A DNA stretch of 5,805 bases, taken from positions 1 through 5,805 of the forward strand of contig NCRO01000091.1 of NCBI GenBank assembly GCA_002849045.2, given 5' to 3'. Source of the DNA: Candidatus Sediminicultor secundus. GTDB taxonomy: Bacteria > Atribacterota > JS1 > SB-45 > 34-128. Position 1 is the first letter of the stretch. Each line of letters begins with the position of its first letter. Under the pieces are notes generated by a model. That model saw nothing but the letters and a program-made list of their open reading frames with translations, was not told the DNA's origin and did not search any database. A program made the position numbers and the translations under genes. This document shows, piece by piece, positions 3,914 through 5,805 of this stretch.

Positions 3914-5805
3914 ATGATGAGAACCATAATGGGAACAACAAGAAATGCAGCAATTTTTTTAATATTATTTTCAATAATTCTATTTTTATTTTTAAATATA
4001 AATACAAATTTAATCCTAACTTCTTCTTATGCGCAAGAAACCAAAAAGACAAATGAATTAGAAACAGCCATAGAAGAGGAAACAGAAGAAGAACTAGATA
4101 TTTCCCTTACTGCTGAATTTATTACTTATGAAAAAGTCGATGAAGAAGACCTAATTATCGCTAAAGATGGGGTACAGCTCAAATACCAGGACATCGAGAT
4201 AAAGGCTGATTATCTGAAGATTAATTTAACCACCAACCTTCTCTTCGCCTCCGGAGAAGTCCTCTTTAAACAAGATGAGACCGAAACTAACTGTGAGGAA
4301 CTTACCTATAACTGGGAGACCAAAAAAATAATTTTGCTCCGCTTAAAGGGTGAATTAACCGGGGAAGGCATCAAGGGAAAGATATATTATCAGGGAGAGA
4401 AGATGGAAAACTTCCCAGAAACAGTGGAACTTACCGAAGGAGGTTTTACAACCTGTGATTTAGAAGAACCTCACTATCACATAGTCGCTAAAGAAATGAT
4501 TATCTATCCCAAGGATAAAATAATTGCCCGTAATATTTCCTGGTATGAAGGCAAGACTAAAATTATTACCCTCCCCTATTTCCTGATTTTTTTAGATCGT
4601 AAAACCCAACTTCCCATTCTACCCAAAATAGGACAAAACAGCAATGACGGCTGGTTTATAAAGACTTATTTTAATTATTATGTAAATGATAAATCTTATG
4701 GAACCCTTTATGTTGACTGGTTTGAAAAGAAAGGGATTGGTACGGGGGTTGAACATACCTGGGAAATAGGAGATGAGAATAATTCCGGGGAAACTTCTTT
4801 ATACTTATATCAAATCAAGGAAAAAGATTCGGGTGAATTTAAATTAACCGGAAATCTAAATTATAAACAAGAATTTACAGAGGAAAATATCAAGACCCAA
4901 GTAACTCTTAACTATAGTGGAACTAAAGCTGAAGGAGGAGAACTCCCTTATAATACTCTAAAATCCCAATTCAGTTTTGATAAAGACGGAGAAAAATATA
5001 AGCTTAAAATTAGTGGCAAATATAATTTTAGCGGAACAGGACTGGGGCAAGAGGATTTAAGTATCGATGGTAACATTAAAGTGAACCATAATTTCACTTT
5101 TAATGATAAATTAAGTTCAGTCCTCACTTTGGTTTACACTGACAAAAACCCGGCCAGTCAGGAAGTGGCAGACCTCGAATTAAAACCAAAATGGGAACTA
5201 AAATATAAGGGTGAGGGTTATACTTTAAATTTGACAACCGAAAAGAGGTTTGACCTGGATGGTGATAATTATACCGGAGAAAACATTTCTAAGATAATCA
5301 ACCGTTTACCTGAGTTTGTTTTTAACAAAAGTGCTACCGCCATCGGGGATACCAAAATAACTTATGATATTGATGCCTCGGTGGGACATTTTTATGAAGC
5401 AGCTACCGAGGAAGATAACTGGCGGGGAGAATATATTATTAATGTTAAAAGACCTTTTAATTTGGGTGAATATTTAACTTTAACCCCTTCGGGAATTTTC
5501 CGCCAGGATGTTTATCTGACTGGAGAAGCCCGCTATCTTTTGGGAGGGAAAATGGATTTAAAGGCTTCTTATGAAAGTAACGTCTCCGCTACACTCTCTT
5601 ATAGTTATAATAAATCAGTAGGTCCAACTCCTTTTAATTTTGATTACATTGCTCCTCTAACTAACACAGTGAGTGGAAAATTGACCTTAAAGCCCTCCGA
5701 AAAAGTTAAATTAGATTTATCCACTAATTATAATTTTGTTACGGAAAATTTTGGAAATTTAGTAGCCAAAGTAGAGTATAAACAGAAAGACAACTGGAAG
5801 ATGAA
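3914..5805 (+). CDS. lptD: LptD/OstA-like outer-membrane LPS assembly protein, 3' end missing
   Basis: An open frame of 630 codons with no stop runs off the window end, so the C-terminus is missing; LptD proteins are often 700-900 residues. Residues 1-40 are a signal peptide with a likely cleavage site after A40 (SSYA-QE). A very acidic linker (41-62) follows, then an OstA-like beta-jellyroll domain from about 63 to 150. Residues 178-240 show LptD hallmarks: GFTTCDLEEPHYHI, then YPKDKIIARNISWYEG, LPYF and PILPKIG. After about residue 250 the protein is rich in alternating beta strands, as in the LptD outer-membrane barrel. LptD with lipoprotein LptE inserts LPS into the outer leaflet. Only C127 and C181 are present in the N-terminal part, so the disulfide pattern of Escherichia coli LptD is not obviously conserved. 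AAGGA (3898-3902) is 11 bases before the ATG at 3914; the ATG at 3917 is also possible. The permease gene upstream supports the role. Confidence 0.88.
   Translation, partial: MMRTIMGTTRNAAIFLILFSIILFLFLNINTNLILTSSYAQETKKTNELETAIEEETEEELDISLTAEFITYEKVDEEDLIIAKDGVQLKYQDIEIKADYLKINLTTNLLFASGEVLFKQDETETNCEELTYNWETKKIILLRLKGELTGEGIKGKIYYQGEKMENFPETVELTEGGFTTCDLEEPHYHIVAKEMIIYPKDKIIARNISWYEGKTKIITLPYFLIFLDRKTQLPILPKIGQNSNDGWFIKTYFNYYVNDKSYGTLYVDWFEKKGIGTGVEHTWEIGDENNSGETSLYLYQIKEKDSGEFKLTGNLNYKQEFTEENIKTQVTLNYSGTKAEGGELPYNTLKSQFSFDKDGEKYKLKISGKYNFSGTGLGQEDLSIDGNIKVNHNFTFNDKLSSVLTLVYTDKNPASQEVADLELKPKWELKYKGEGYTLNLTTEKRFDLDGDNYTGENISKIINRLPEFVFNKSATAIGDTKITYDIDASVGHFYEAATEEDNWRGEYIINVKRPFNLGEYLTLTPSGIFRQDVYLTGEARYLLGGKMDLKASYESNVSATLSYSYNKSVGPTPFNFDYIAPLTNTVSGKLTLKPSEKVKLDLSTNYNFVTENFGNLVAKVEYKQKDNWKM

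Overview
The window looks like the end of a metagenomic or single-cell contig from an AT-rich, diderm (outer-membrane) bacterium. The outer membrane is inferred from two neighbouring lipopolysaccharide-transport genes: an LptF/LptG-type permease and an LptD-type outer-membrane assembly protein. The AT-rich coding style (many ATA, AGA, TTA and AAA codons) and the repeat-filled intergenic DNA suggest an uncultured low-GC diderm lineage (for example Atribacterota- or Omnitrophota-like, or a diderm Firmicute). This assignment is a guess and cannot be settled from the sequence. The first 19 bases are a near-perfect copy of the Tn5 mosaic end used in tagmentation libraries, so they are almost certainly adapter, not genome.

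Layout. Positions 1-204 hold the adapter remnant, a possible ribosome binding site for a minus-strand gene cut off by the contig end, and short-period tandem repeats. Positions 205-1033 carry a minus-strand HEPN/MNT toxin-antitoxin pair: mntA (nucleotidyltransferase antitoxin) upstream of hepT (HEPN RNase toxin), with an unusually long 77-base overlap. Just upstream on the same strand (1094-2260) is an exported protein that joins a DUF1573 immunoglobulin-like domain to a run of TPR repeats. It has a good sigma70-type promoter, and no terminator is visible before mntA, so the three minus-strand genes could share a transcript.

Positions 2261-2565 are a divergent intergenic region. It holds a promoter on each side, heptamer repeats, and a 39-base near-perfect hairpin with a GGTGCC-A-GGCACC core. 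To the right, on the plus strand, are the complete lptF/lptG-like permease gene (2566-3681) and, after 232 bases of repeats, an lptD-like gene (3914 to beyond the window end). The permease would work with LptB in the inner membrane to drive LPS toward the LptD-like translocon in the outer membrane.

The least explained structure is the intergenic DNA itself. Most of it is built from degenerate tandem units of exactly 7 or 8 bases. These fall into a few related sequence families that recur in different gaps and in both orientations. Together with the hairpin they are the best candidates for something not covered by standard annotation.
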